A stretch of 64,000 nt of DNA from Bradyrhizobium lupini (GCF_040939785.1 NZ_CP162553.1:6777001-6841000), one strand, 5' to 3'; counted from the stretch's first letter, positions 7,900 through 17,247 are shown. A program made the numbers and translations. Notes: generated by a model not told the origin, from the sequence alone.

Positions 7900-9327
7900 G
7901 TGAACGGACCCGCGAATATCGCCGATTCAAAGCCGCACACGGCGCGCATGACGCTGCGCGATGACCGACTTGACGCGCTGCTAGGCCATCCGGTCGCCTT
8001 GACGATCCTCCGCTTGGCGGTCCCGAATTCGACCGTGATGCTCGTCCAGGTGCTGATGGGACTTCTCGAGGTTTACTTCATCGCAAAGCTCGGGCTCGAC
8101 GCTCTCGCCGGAGTGACGCTGGTCTTCCCGCTGCTCGCGCTTACCGTAGCGATCTCCCAGGGTGCGACAGGCGGTGGTATCGTCACTTCGGTGGCGCGGG
8201 CGCTAGGACGCGGCGAATTCGCCGAGGCAAGCTCCTACCCTTGGTACGCGATCGGGTTGGCGCTGCCGCTTGGATTGGCAACCACCGCATTCATGTATGG
8301 GCTGGGGCCCTTGATCTATCGTGCGATGGGCGGGCATGGCGCTTCGCTACAGATCTCCCTGCAATATTCGACGGTGGTCTTTGGCGGAGCGACGCTGATC
8401 TGGACATTCAACTTGCTGATGGCGGCGGTGCGCGGCACCGGAAACTTGCGACTGCCGGTCATTGTAGTGTGCTCAGGCGCAACGCTGCTGGTGCCGCTAT
8501 CACCGCTTCTGATTTTCGGCGGCTTCGGCATTCCCGCGCTTGGCCCAATCGGCGGTGGCGTCGCACTGTTGATCAACTACGCTCTCGGAACACTTGCCTA
8601 CGCAATCTACCTGTGGGGCCATATGGGCTTGTTGCGGCCTTCGCCAACCCCACCGCGCCTGGCGCTCGCGCCTGCCTTGACGATCCTCAAGATCGGCGGC
8701 GTCTCTGCCATCATCGCGGCGAGCACCAATGTAACGCTGACGCTTGTGACCGCTTACGTCGGCTCCCATGGTATCGCTGCTTTGGCAGGGTATGGCTCAG
8801 CCTCACGTCTAGAGTTCCTGCTTGTGCCGATCTCCTACGGTGTGGGCGGCCCGGTCGGCATGGTTGTCAGCGCCAGCCTTGGCGCCGGACTGATCGAGCG
8901 TGCGCGGCGCGCCGCCTGGACGGGCGCGGTTATAGGCGCTGCGGTGACCGCCACAATAGGACTCGTCGGCGCGCTGTTAGCGCGCCAATGGATCGGCCTT
9001 TTCAACGACGACCCCGCGACCATCCAGGCGGGCGTGCAGTACCTGCACGATGTCGGCCCCTTCTTTGGGTTCTTCGGTCTCGGCTTTGTGCTGTACTGTG
9101 TAGGCCAAGCCACCCGGCGGCTCGCGCCTTCGCTGCTCGGAGCTCTGACCCGCGCGCTGATCGCTGCTGCGGGCGGTTATCTGCTGCTACGCTGGAATGC
9201 GAGTCTCGACCTGAACTTTTTCGCAGTCTCTGCTGGGATGATGGCGTTCGGGTTGATACCGCTTTCTAGTCTGATGCAGCGCGTTGGCTTCGAAGCCGAT
9301 GATATCTCCAGCAAGAGAACCAGATAG
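7900..9327 (+). CDS. MATE family efflux transporter
   Basis: This is an inner-membrane multidrug/toxic-compound exporter of 475 residues with about 12 hydrophobic segments in two homologous halves. Examples are FPLLALTVAISQGATGGG in the first half and LIPISYGVGGPVGMVVSASL-like sequence in the second. It would export cationic drugs or metabolites using an ion gradient. The start is GTG 7900, because GAGAGGA lies 7 bases before it; an upstream GTG at 7894 is too close to the Shine-Dalgarno. The gene is probably controlled by the divergent LysR regulator. It is intact and of normal family length. Confidence 0.85.
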   Translation: MNGPANIADSKPHTARMTLRDDRLDALLGHPVALTILRLAVPNSTVMLVQVLMGLLEVYFIAKLGLDALAGVTLVFPLLALTVAISQGATGGGIVTSVARALGRGEFAEASSYPWYAIGLALPLGLATTAFMYGLGPLIYRAMGGHGASLQISLQYSTVVFGGATLIWTFNLLMAAVRGTGNLRLPVIVVCSGATLLVPLSPLLIFGGFGIPALGPIGGGVALLINYALGTLAYAIYLWGHMGLLRPSPTPPRLALAPALTILKIGGVSAIIAASTNVTLTLVTAYVGSHGIAALAGYGSASRLEFLLVPISYGVGGPVGMVVSASLGAGLIERARRAAWTGAVIGAAVTATIGLVGALLARQWIGLFNDDPATIQAGVQYLHDVGPFFGFFGLGFVLYCVGQATRRLAPSLLGALTRALIAAAGGYLLLRWNASLDLNFFAVSAGMMAFGLIPLSSLMQRVGFEADDISSKRTR

Positions 9328-9484
9328 TCCGCCGGCAAGAACCGACCGGAGCCGCAATCACACTCGCCCCCGACACTCTTGGCTCCCTCATACCTTCGAC
9401 TGCATTTTTCCCGGAAGCTTAACATGCCTGAATCCCCAGCCGGCAAAACCGGGCTACGCTACCCCTTTCCCTCTGGGGCGCCTC

Positions 9485-9685
9485 ATGTTTGATACGGAGA
9501 CAACCGCGCTTTTGCGCGCGGTCCTGGACGACGTCTGCGAAAGCGTTTCGCACCGCGAGATTGGAGCACGGACTCACGTCGCTTCGAAAATCCTGGAGGC
9601 CGCCACCAGAGGCGAGGTTTCGCCCGATGGGCTAAGGCGGGTCGGCCACGACGCGCTGTCCCGTGCACCCACGATGTGGCGCTGA
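9485..9685 (+). CDS. small conserved-type hypothetical protein
   Basis: This 66-residue protein starts MFDTETTALLRAVLDDVCES. It is a mostly helical, acidic-to-neutral small protein with VASKILEAATRGE in the middle, ending SRAPTMWR. Small proteins of this composition are common in Bradyrhizobium genomes (recollection, not checked). No function is known. It precedes a second small gene by 16 bases. Confidence 0.6.
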   Translation: MFDTETTALLRAVLDDVCESVSHREIGARTHVASKILEAATRGEVSPDGLRRVGHDALSRAPTMWR

Positions 9686-9701
9686 TTGATCCGGAGGGGG
9701 C

Positions 9702-10124
9702 GTGAATTTCCAGGTGACGGTCCTCAAGATCCTGGTGAGCTATCCGGACGGCTTCGCCGTGATGGAGGACCTCAAGCGCGACATGGCGATCCTGGCGACC
9801 AGCGGTCGCGACTGGGCGGACCGGACCAAGCGCCTGGCCGCGCGGGTGCCCGATCTCGACATCTTTTCGCACCGGCTGGTCGAACGGATCGTTGGCGGGT
9901 GGAAGATCACGGCAAAAGGACGGGCAGTGCTCGAGTTCATGGAAGCCCGCCCCGCTGCGACCGAACCGATCCAGGCGCCTTTGGTCGAGGAGGCTCCGGC
10001 GCCGATAGTCGCTGCGACGCAGGTTGCTCCGCTGCGGCAACCCGCTGACCGTGCCAAGCGGCGCCGCGAACGTCGCGAACGGCGGCGCGAGGCGCGCGAA
10101 CGAGCGAGGGCGAGCGCCTCCTGA
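9702..10124 (+). CDS. hypothetical protein with Arg-rich tail
   Basis: This 140-residue protein starts with GTG 9702 behind GGAGGGGGC. Residues 1-85 (VTVLKILVSYPDGFAVMEDL ... VERIVGGWKITAKGRAVLEF) look like a winged-helix domain: helix, helix, then a beta wing. An Ala/Pro linker follows, then a run of about 25 residues made almost only of Arg, Glu and Ala. It could be a small DNA-binding protein. No named family is assigned. Confidence 0.6.
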   Translation: MNFQVTVLKILVSYPDGFAVMEDLKRDMAILATSGRDWADRTKRLAARVPDLDIFSHRLVERIVGGWKITAKGRAVLEFMEARPAATEPIQAPLVEEAPAPIVAATQVAPLRQPADRAKRRRERRERRREARERARASAS

Positions 10125-10481
10125 AGTGTCCTACAGCGCCGGCAACGCGCGAAAAGAGGAGGACGGGACCCGAACCCGCGCGGTATCGCCAGCCGCTACC
10201 GCTCCGGCGGCCCTGACCACGCCCAGCACCCCGCATTTGAATGGAGGGCCCGTTTCCGCCGACGAGAGCAACTGTCGTTTCAAACCGGAAGCGTTTAGCT
10301 CCGCGCTGCAATATCGGCGGAGAGCGGCTCCTTCCGCCGGCCTTGTGCTGAGGGGACGCTTCCTTGCTTCCTTGCTTCCTTGCCGCCTTGCCACCTTGCA
10401 CCGCATCTTAAAAAAGGTGCGGCCTTAGCAGAAACAATCCGTCGCTCGCTCGGTTGAGGAGAATTGCCACGAGCATATGAC
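10125..10481. other. intergenic region with hairpin and octamer repeat
   Basis: The region has no convincing gene. On the minus strand around 10155-10215 there is a GCGGTA/TACCGC hairpin followed by a T-arm-like GCGGG-TTCGGGT-CCCGT. There is no matching acceptor stem, so it is not called a tRNA. The octamer repeat at 10358-10397 follows, then the leader of the next gene. Confidence 0.4.
10358..10397 (+). repeat. five-copy octamer tandem repeat
   Basis: Three exact GCTTCCTT units are followed by GCCGCCTT and GCCACCTT, all in register at 8-bp spacing. The array lies about 85-120 bp before the start of the secreted protein gene at 10482, so length change could alter promoter spacing. Confidence 0.6.
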
Positions 10482-10922
10482 ATGCGTAAGTCAGCTTCAG
10501 CGACCGTTCTGTTCCTCTCCTCTTTCCTAGTCGCCGGCTTCGCCCTTGCTCAACAACCCGAGACTGCACCCGGCTCGAACGAGACCCAGACGACTCCTGT
10601 TCAGCCGGACCGTACGCCGCAGCAGTCCGATCAGGCGCGCGAGAGGGAGCGTAAGGCCGCTGAAGATACCCGCGTTAAGCGTGACTGGACAACACAGCGC
10701 GATGAGGATCGCACGGGTATGGACCGCATGCGTCAGCAGCATATGGGACGTATGATGGAAGATATGGACCATCGCACCACGGGCGGCAATTGGCGGACGC
10801 AGCGCGATGATGAAGATATGGACCGTCGCTCGCGATTCCGCGATGAGGATCGGCCGCGTCGCCGCGTCAAAATCTGCTTTGAATATGAAAACGGCGACGA
10901 ATTTTGTCGTTACCGCGAGTGA
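10482..10922 (+). CDS. secreted charged low-complexity protein
   Basis: This 146-residue protein starts MRKSASATVLFLSSFLVAGF, with a clear Sec signal peptide cleaved after ALA (about residue 24). The mature part is very rich in Arg, Asp, Gln and Met, with short repeats of the type WRTQRDDEDMDRR and QRDEDRTGMDRM. It ends in a different segment, VKICFEYENGDEFCRYRE, with two cysteines that could form a disulfide. It is probably periplasmic or surface-associated. GAGGAGA lies 20 bases before ATG 10482, which is long, and a TTG at 10464 is too close, so the start is not certain. No named family. Confidence 0.65.
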   Translation: MRKSASATVLFLSSFLVAGFALAQQPETAPGSNETQTTPVQPDRTPQQSDQARERERKAAEDTRVKRDWTTQRDEDRTGMDRMRQQHMGRMMEDMDHRTTGGNWRTQRDDEDMDRRSRFRDEDRPRRRVKICFEYENGDEFCRYRE

Positions 10923-11430
10923 GTTGAACGGACGCGCTGTTCTCACGTAACGGTCGCCGCTCCGGTGTCGGGTTGCGTCCTGGTCAGTTGCGAGGTCCCT
11001 TGAGGATGTTACGCATCCCGTTCTCACCCCAGCCTTGGCTCCGCTGGAGTGGCCGTGCCTCGCGGCTCTAAGGGGGTCAATGTAGATGCTTCCATGAGAA
11101 CCGCTGATCTCGCAGCTCCCTTCGTGATCAGTTGTGGAACGCGCATCCAATTCGAGCCGAGCTCGACAGCTCCTTCTCCGAGCGCCGGATCGTCGCCTGC
11201 GTGCCGATAGGAGCACTAGACTACCGCGATCGCGGTCATCTGCTCGGCCTTGAACCGGCAGCCGATCGGTCATCCTACGAATGCTGCCTTCTCGGCCCCC
11301 GAGGTAGTTCCCGCGCCCCTCTGTAAGGGACTTCTCGCGATGCGTGAGGTTCTGGAGCAGTGTGTGCCTACATTGTATCTTTGGGGCCTCTGTGACGTCG
11401 CGGTAGGGCCATGGGGTTCATGCGTCACAC
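10923..11430. other. intergenic stretch, nothing assignable
   Basis: Several short frames exist on both strands, but none has a ribosome binding site together with natural composition. This may be decayed sequence leading into the PAS-like fragment. Confidence 0.35.
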
Positions 11431-11613
11431 CAGGTCACCAACAACAAGGCCGCGACTGAGCCAGAGGTATTTCACCTCGCGCCGGTGAGCTTGGCCATCC
11501 TCGATGCGGATCTGAGATATGTTTGTTGCGACCACCTCCTGGCAGAGATGTGCGGAACGCCAGTGTTTGGCATCGAATGTCCGGCTTGGGTCAAGGCGGC
11601 TGTCGGCCCCTGA
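11431..11613 (+). pseudogene. PAS-domain fragment
   Basis: An open stretch without a start codon encodes FHLAPVSLAILDADLRYVCC followed by DHLLAEMCGTPVFGIE and then a stop. The pattern 'aPvslaiLDadLRYv..n..LAem.G' is the first part of a PAS sensor domain as found in histidine kinases and diguanylate cyclases. Nothing before or after continues it, so it is read as a remnant of a signalling gene. Confidence 0.45.
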
Positions 11614-11717
11614 GTGGGACGACTTCCACTCTACCTATCGCTCCAGGCCTACCGCTGCGGTTTGCCAGCGGCGATGGGCAACACGCGACGCCACCGACGC
11701 GCGACGCAACGCCGCCG

Positions 11718-12099
11718 CTACCGAAGCGGGCGGGACCGGCTGAACAAGAAACGGCTGGGAGTGAACTTTCGGGCTACTGCGAGCGCGCTGCCCTCGCACG
11801 TTTCGAGCGCGATCTTCTGGGCCAGCATGACGTCTCCAATCGGAAAGGTCGCCAACGGGCAGGAAACACAAGCCGATCCTTGGACGGCCGTTTTCGCCGA
11901 CCTCGCAGACATTCGCAGCCGCTCCCGCATAGATTCTGTAGCGGTTGCCCGTGTCGCCACCGATTACCTCGAAATAACCCTTCTCCGCGAATTGCCGCCG
12001 TTGGACAGGCGAGAGGTAATGCCGCAGCAGCAGCAGCGCGCGTCCTTCCGGAGTGCTCTCGGCGCCGTGTCTAATGAACAGCGCCTTTGCAGCCCTCAT
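11718..12099 (-). pseudogene. small conserved-type protein, frame broken once
   Basis: From ATG 12099 the product reads LLRHYLSPVQRRQFAEKGYF, then GGDTGNRYRIYAG and GRPRIGLCFLPVGDL. Removing one base from the TTT (minus strand, 11844-11846) continues into PIGDVMLAQKIALETCE and FTPSRFLFS, with a stop at 11718. The join restores VGDLPIGDVMLAQKIALE, which reads as one domain of about 127 residues. I recall similar proteins in bradyrhizobia (LLR.LSP.QR ... GNRYRI ... MLAQKIALE) with no known function. The next gene upstream on this strand starts at 12374. Confidence 0.5.
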
Positions 12100-12152
12100 C
12101 CGTGAGCGTTCATCCGGCCGCGACGGCCTGAACAGCCACACGGCTCAGCAAT

Positions 12153-12374
12153 TCAGCCGCCGACCAGCCGGGGGAAGAAAAGAGTTTCTTCCGCCGTGGG
12201 GTCGAACGATCGGATCTGCGACACCTGACCTGAACCGGTCCGGACCGCAGCGGTGAAGCCGACGTTCGTCAGCTCGCGGAACCGCTGCTCCGCCTTGGCT
12301 AATTCTCGTGCATCGTCCGAGTCGAAGAAGTGACGGCTGTCGCCGGTACTGTCCATCACGGTCTGGATCGGCAT
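12153..12374 (-). CDS. small conserved-type hypothetical protein
   Basis: This 73-residue protein starts at ATG 12374, with AAGGAGGG 6 bases upstream, a strong site. It begins MPIQTVMDSTGDSRHFFDSD and has a central FRELTNVGFTAAVRTG. It ends with IRSFDPTAEETLFFPRLVGG, a tail form (rFDP...tlF.P.l.GG) that I recall from many short rhizobial proteins of unknown function. It lies 53 bases upstream of the frame-broken gene on the same strand and may be co-transcribed with it. Confidence 0.7.
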   Translation of the reverse strand: MPIQTVMDSTGDSRHFFDSDDARELAKAEQRFRELTNVGFTAAVRTGSGQVSQIRSFDPTAEETLFFPRLVGG

Positions 12375-12907
12375 GCGGATCCCTCCTTGTTGATCATGAC
12401 AGAATATTGTTGAAGCTCCGCAGTTCCTCGATCGCAGCAAAGCTACTAGCTTTCGCGCCTCGCAACCTAGGCTTCGGTATGGTTGTACGCAGATGGCCCG
12501 CAAGCCGGGGCGCAGCTTTTTGGACTTCGGCGAACAGCATCAGCCCGCCACAGCGTCACCGGATATGGCCATTGGTCGAAAGTTGGTCCGCATCCTTCAA
12601 GGTGATCGAGATGGCAAAGCCGAATGCCGCAACCAGTTCGGTGGCTCGCGACGTAGTAGCGGAGCAGGGCTGGGGGCGTGGACGGTATCCAGCAGCTTGC
12701 GCGAAGTTCGGCGGAGCTTCAGCGTTTCTGACTCAACAGGTTCCGGGCTCTTGTGCGAGGATTTGGAACTTGGCGGCCTAAGAGGCCGTCGTCGCACCGG
12801 GCCTCGGCAGTGAAAGAAGAGCAATCTGTGAATTAGCTCATTTAAGGTTGAAGGAAGCCGTGTCTTAACACTCAGGCGAGTCCGAGGATTGCACCAGGAG
12901 ACGGGCA
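12375..12907. other. intergenic region before the GMC-GH13 operon
   Basis: Open frames on the + strand between 12480 and 12815 have no ribosome binding site and unnatural composition. The promoter of the operon presumably lies in the last 100 bases, which include CAGGAGACGGGCA directly before ATG 12908. Confidence 0.4.
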
Positions 12908-15376
12908 ATGCCAATCACTACGGAAACGACCTCGTTCACCAAAGACATTCAAGGCCGCTATCTCTGCAACAATCTCGCGGAAGTTGATGCCTGGAAATCC
13001 GCAGGCGGGCGTCCGTTCGATTTCATCATCGTGGGAGGCGGGACGTTCGGTTCTGCGATGGCTGAGCATTTGTGGTTCCGCCAGAAACAAACGGGTGGCG
13101 GATTGAGGACGCTGGTCGTCGATGCCGGGATGTTCACCGTCCCTGAGCATGTTCAGAACACGGGGATCCAAGGGTTTGCCGATCCGGCTAATCCGTTCCT
13201 TTTGAACGAAAGCCTGCCGCAGCCGGAGCCCCCACGCAACGAGGTCTGGGGAATTCCATGGAAGTCGACTATTCCCTTCAAAGGACTAGCGTACACGCTC
13301 GGGGGCAGATCGCTCTATTGGGGCGGTTGGTCGCCTCGTCTGCTGGACGAGGAGATGTTGGGTTGGCCCGCAAACACCGTAGTCGATCTGAACAGCCGCT
13401 ATTTCGATGAGAGTTCTCGCCAGATCGGTGTCGACGAGGCGAACGACTTCATTTTCGGCGAATTGCAGAATGCGCTGCGTCGCCGGCTCTTCGACAGTTT
13501 GTCGAGCGTGCCCGGAGCGTTCGCGCTCGACGCGCTCCCGCCATCTCCGCTGCTGAAGTCGGGCGCCGACCCCGCACAGTTGCTTGGCCTGTCGTCGAGC
13601 GGCGGACTTTCGCAAAACGACCTCCTAAACCTGCTGAAGCTGGAAGCGCCGCTGGCTGTGCAGGCGCGCCCGCCACACGCGGGGTTCTTCCCGCTGAACA
13701 AGTTCAGCGTCGTTCCGCTGCTGATGAAGGCGGCTCGGACTGCGGCGAGCGACTCCAACGGCAATGATTCGGTCAAGGAATTCATGGTGCTGCCCGACAC
13801 GCATGTGCTGACGCTGCGCAGCGTCCCCACCGCGGCAGGGACCTGGCGCATCTCAGGCATCGACACTAGTCGAGGTCCGATAGATCTGGCACCCGGTGGT
13901 GCCGTTGTCATCGCGCTCGGCACGATCGAGAACGCGCGGCTGGCTCTCGCATCGTTCGATGCCACCGGACTTCCGACCCTGTCGCTCATCGGCAAGAATC
14001 TGATTGCGCACCTTCGCTCGAACCTTGTCATCCGCGTGCCGCGGTCGGCGATTTCCGGGCTTTCGCCGGCGGTGAACGAGCTGCAGACTGCGGCCCTGTT
14101 CGTGAAGGGACGGGCAACGCGCCCGAATGGTGATCTGATCGGCCACTTCCACCTTCAGATCTCCGCGAGCGGCGGCGGCAACACCAGCGGCGCCGAGGAC
14201 GAGCTCTACCGCAAGGTGCCCGACGTCGACTTTTTCGATCAGCTGAAGACCTCGACCGACACGCATGTCGCAATTGCAATCAGAGGGCTCGGAGAGATGG
14301 AGCCCGCCGATCCGGCCAATCCCGCCGCTCATCCAGGCCGCGTCGATCTGAGCTCGCGGACAGACGAATACGGCGTTCGTCGTGCATCGGTTGCGCTGAC
14401 ACCGACGCAGCGCGATCAGGATCTCTGGGCCGTCATGGATGCGGCGATGCAAAAGGTCGCCGCCGTCTTGGCCAACGGTCAGCCCATGCAGGTGCTCCAG
14501 AGCAACCAGGACGGGCTCGGGACGACCCATCATGAAGCCGGGACACTTTGGATGGGCACCGATCCGACCACGAGCGTCACGGACGGCAACGGACGCTTCC
14601 ATCACACCGAGAACCTGTATGCGGCCGGCCCGGCGCTCTTCCCGAGCATCGGTTCGCCCAACCCGATGCTGACCGGGATAGCGCTCTCGCGCCGCACCGG
14701 CGACCTGATCATGACGCCTCCTGCCTTCGCGGCCGAGGCGGGTTTCGAGACGCTGTTCGATGGCACCTCTCTCGGGGACTGGACAATGTCGATGATCAGC
14801 AACCAGCCCGGCCGGGACGACCCTGGCTCGTTCCGGGTCCGGCGCGGGGTTCTCGAGGCACGAACGGGGACCGATCTGGGGCTGCTCTGGCTGAAGCGCC
14901 GGACGCCGCCTCGCTATGTTTTGCGGCTGCAATGGATGACGACGGCGCCGGACGACAATTCGGGCGTCTTCATCGGCTTCCCGGACCCCCGGAACGAGGG
15001 CTACGACAACACGGCCTATGTCGGCGTCAACTTCGGCTTCGAGATTCAGATCGACGAACTGGCCCGGCCGGACAATGCGCCCATCCACAGGACGGGTGCG
15101 GTCTACTCCTTCAAGGGGCCGACCGACGGTCCGCTGACGGTCCATCCGGTGGGAGAATGGAACAGCTATGAGATCACCGTCGATGGTGCCGACATCACCG
15201 TCGCGCTGAACGAGCAGACGGTGAACATTTTCCATTTCGCGGGCGATCCGCAGTCCCCGCGCCGCGGGCTGCCGTCCACCGCTCAGGACCCGCGCTTCAT
15301 CGGCCTGCAAACTCATACGGGTCGCGTGCTCTTTCGCAACATTCAGTGGAAGTCGTTGGAGGGTCTCGTGGCATGA
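12908..15376 (+). CDS. GMC-family FAD oxidoreductase fused to a DUF1080 (3-keto-glycoside hydrolase-type) domain
   Basis: This 822-residue protein has two enzymes in one chain. Residues about 36-610 form a GMC flavoprotein. The FAD-binding dinucleotide motif is FDFIIVGGGTFGSAMAE, and the catalytic C-terminal pair is the His in THHEAGTLWMG and the Asn in SPNPMLTGIAL. Residues about 620-822 match the DUF1080 jelly-roll domain, starting FETLFDGTSLGDWTM, with DDNSGVFIGFPDP and a final GRVLFRNIQWK. GMC enzymes include glucoside 3-dehydrogenases, and some DUF1080 proteins cleave 3-keto-glycosides. A fused oxidise-then-cleave enzyme is therefore a reasonable inference, but the substrate is unknown. 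No signal peptide is visible, so it is cytoplasmic. The Shine-Dalgarno is AGGAG. Its stop overlaps the GH13 start. Confidence 0.8.
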   Translation: MPITTETTSFTKDIQGRYLCNNLAEVDAWKSAGGRPFDFIIVGGGTFGSAMAEHLWFRQKQTGGGLRTLVVDAGMFTVPEHVQNTGIQGFADPANPFLLNESLPQPEPPRNEVWGIPWKSTIPFKGLAYTLGGRSLYWGGWSPRLLDEEMLGWPANTVVDLNSRYFDESSRQIGVDEANDFIFGELQNALRRRLFDSLSSVPGAFALDALPPSPLLKSGADPAQLLGLSSSGGLSQNDLLNLLKLEAPLAVQARPPHAGFFPLNKFSVVPLLMKAARTAASDSNGNDSVKEFMVLPDTHVLTLRSVPTAAGTWRISGIDTSRGPIDLAPGGAVVIALGTIENARLALASFDATGLPTLSLIGKNLIAHLRSNLVIRVPRSAISGLSPAVNELQTAALFVKGRATRPNGDLIGHFHLQISASGGGNTSGAEDELYRKVPDVDFFDQLKTSTDTHVAIAIRGLGEMEPADPANPAAHPGRVDLSSRTDEYGVRRASVALTPTQRDQDLWAVMDAAMQKVAAVLANGQPMQVLQSNQDGLGTTHHEAGTLWMGTDPTTSVTDGNGRFHHTENLYAAGPALFPSIGSPNPMLTGIALSRRTGDLIMTPPAFAAEAGFETLFDGTSLGDWTMSMISNQPGRDDPGSFRVRRGVLEARTGTDLGLLWLKRRTPPRYVLRLQWMTTAPDDNSGVFIGFPDPRNEGYDNTAYVGVNFGFEIQIDELARPDNAPIHRTGAVYSFKGPTDGPLTVHPVGEWNSYEITVDGADITVALNEQTVNIFHFAGDPQSPRRGLPSTAQDPRFIGLQTHTGRVLFRNIQWKSLEGLVA

Positions 15377-17247
15377 ACCTGATGCCACTCGGATCCTTGG
15401 GCGCCGTGGAAAGCAACGGCGCGGTGACGTTCGGACTCTGGATGCCCTGGGTGTCGGCGGCCGACGGCAACGTCGTCACCGTGAAGATCATCCATGAGGC
15501 GGACCAGTTCCTGCAGGAGATGCCGGCCCGGGAGTTTCGGCTGGCGCACAGCGTTCGTGCTCCATATGGCGACTTCTGGTCGGTCACGGTCCCCGTCGCC
15601 GGGACGCCGCCCGCGGTGCCGGGCTCGGCCTGGGGCAGTCCGGGTCGCTATGTCTATCGCTACACCATCACCAACCCGAACGTCGGAACGCTCGACTGGA
15701 TCGTCGACCCATTTGCGCGCGAGTTCGGTGTCGGCAGGCAATCCGCCTTCACTCTGGGCTACCAGCCCTACCTCTGGAGTGCCGGCGAGGCGCAATGGCG
15801 AACGCCCGCGCTGGCAGACCTGATCCTGTATGAGGTGAACATCGCGGAGTTTGGCAACGACCTCGACCGGGCTCGCGGGCTGGTCGCCTACCTCGCCGAC
15901 CTCGGGATCAACGTCATCGAGATCATGCCGCTGTCCAACGTCGGCAACTCGGTCGATTGGGGCTATCTGCCGATCGGCTATTTCGGCGTCGACGAGCGTT
16001 TCGGCAAGCGGTCGGATTTCCAGCAGCTAGTCGACATCTGCCACCAGCACGGGATCGCGGTGATCGTGGACGTCGTCTATGGCCATACGGGCGTGGATTT
16101 CCCGTACTACGACGCCTACACGCGGCTGCGGTACCGCGATAATCCGTTCATGGGGCCGTTTGCCAAGGACTACTTCAGCAACTTCGGCAAGAGCACGGAT
16201 TTCAATCGGGAGATCACGCGGGACTACTTTTTTACGGCCAATCACCATTGGCTCGAAGTCTATCACGTCGACGGCTTTCGCTACGACTGCGTTCCGAACT
16301 ACTGGGACGGGCCGATGGGCGTGGGCTATGCGAGCCTGGTCTATGAGACGCACCAGCTGACCAGGGCGAACATCGCGGCGGGTCGCCCGTACTGGAGCCG
16401 CTTCGACGCAGGCGCCGGCAAGCCGGTGACCCTCGTGCAGATGGCCGAACAGCTCGAAGCTCCGGAGGAGGTGCTGCGCTCCACCTATTCCAACTGCACC
16501 TGGCAGAACGGCACCTACGGCGCGGCACGCGCGGTGGCCCAAGGGGATCGCGGCCGGCTCGCCGACCTCGGTCTGCAGCTTGGTCTCTTCGGCTACCCCG
16601 ACCGGGAGACCGTCAACGGCGACGCCATTCCCAAGACAGCGCTTCAATATGTCGAGAACCACGACCACGAACGCTTCCTGTGCAACTTCGGCACCTCCAA
16701 TCCGGACGAAGCCGGCAATCCGCTGTTCGCCGAGGGCGACCGGGCGCGCTGGTACATGCTGCAGCCCTATTTGATCGGCCTGCTGATGAGCAAGGGGATT
16801 CCGATGCTCTGGCAAGGCGAGGAATTCGCCGAAAACTATCATCTGCCCGATTTCGGAATGGGCCGCGTCTCTCTGCTGCGGCCATTGCGCTGGGATTTCT
16901 TCTACGATGAGTCCGGCCGGCCGATCGTGAGCTTGGTCCGCAAGCTACTGCGAATTCGGCGGCAGCGCGACCACATTCGTCAGGGCACGTACTTCTTCTT
17001 CAATGACTGGGACCGGTATCAGCAGTTCGGTGTTCTTCTGTTCGCCCGCTACGATGGCGGTCGCTACACCTTGGTGGCCGTGAATGTTGGCGATACCGAC
17101 CGGACCGTACCGTTCTGGTTTCCGATAGGCGGGGATTACGTCGAAGAGCTGCATGGCGGCGCTCTAGATCTGGGGAACGTGCCTTCGCTTCAGCGAATAG
17201 ATCTGAATATCCCATCGCACTATGGACGGATCTGGACGTTGACGTAG
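15373..17247 (+). CDS. GH13 alpha-amylase-family enzyme (TreZ/branching-enzyme-like)
   Basis: This 624-residue protein starts at ATG 15373, overlapping the upstream TGA as ATGA, with GGAGGG inside the upstream gene. An N-terminal beta-sandwich (about residues 15-130) precedes a TIM barrel. The four GH13 regions are visible: VIVDVVYGHTG (I), VDGFRYDCVPNYW with the nucleophile Asp (II), VQMAEQLEAPEEV with the likely acid/base Glu (III) and YVENHDHERF (IV). MLWQGEEFAE and the E-set domain resemble maltooligosyltrehalose trehalohydrolase or branching enzymes, but the exact reaction cannot be fixed from sequence. Tight coupling to the GMC-DUF1080 protein suggests a shared glucan or trehalose-type substrate. 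Confidence 0.8.
   Translation: MNLMPLGSLGAVESNGAVTFGLWMPWVSAADGNVVTVKIIHEADQFLQEMPAREFRLAHSVRAPYGDFWSVTVPVAGTPPAVPGSAWGSPGRYVYRYTITNPNVGTLDWIVDPFAREFGVGRQSAFTLGYQPYLWSAGEAQWRTPALADLILYEVNIAEFGNDLDRARGLVAYLADLGINVIEIMPLSNVGNSVDWGYLPIGYFGVDERFGKRSDFQQLVDICHQHGIAVIVDVVYGHTGVDFPYYDAYTRLRYRDNPFMGPFAKDYFSNFGKSTDFNREITRDYFFTANHHWLEVYHVDGFRYDCVPNYWDGPMGVGYASLVYETHQLTRANIAAGRPYWSRFDAGAGKPVTLVQMAEQLEAPEEVLRSTYSNCTWQNGTYGAARAVAQGDRGRLADLGLQLGLFGYPDRETVNGDAIPKTALQYVENHDHERFLCNFGTSNPDEAGNPLFAEGDRARWYMLQPYLIGLLMSKGIPMLWQGEEFAENYHLPDFGMGRVSLLRPLRWDFFYDESGRPIVSLVRKLLRIRRQRDHIRQGTYFFFNDWDRYQQFGVLLFARYDGGRYTLVAVNVGDTDRTVPFWFPIGGDYVEELHGGALDLGNVPSLQRIDLNIPSHYGRIWTLT

Noticed and set aside
8241..9269. 342-residue + frame inside the MATE gene
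   Set aside because: Out-of-frame shadow of a complete membrane transporter; Arg/Cys/Trp-rich with no hydrophobic pattern of its own.
10155..10215. tRNA-like T-arm (GCGGG-TTCGGGT-CCCGT, minus strand) with a 6-bp hairpin beside it
   Set aside because: No complementary acceptor 5' strand, no D-arm or anticodon arm, and the conserved A of the T-loop is G. Not a tRNA gene.
13853..15388. 511-residue minus-strand frame antisense to the GMC-DUF1080 gene
   Set aside because: Arg/His/Val-rich mirror of a strongly coding gene, with no ribosome binding site and no domain.
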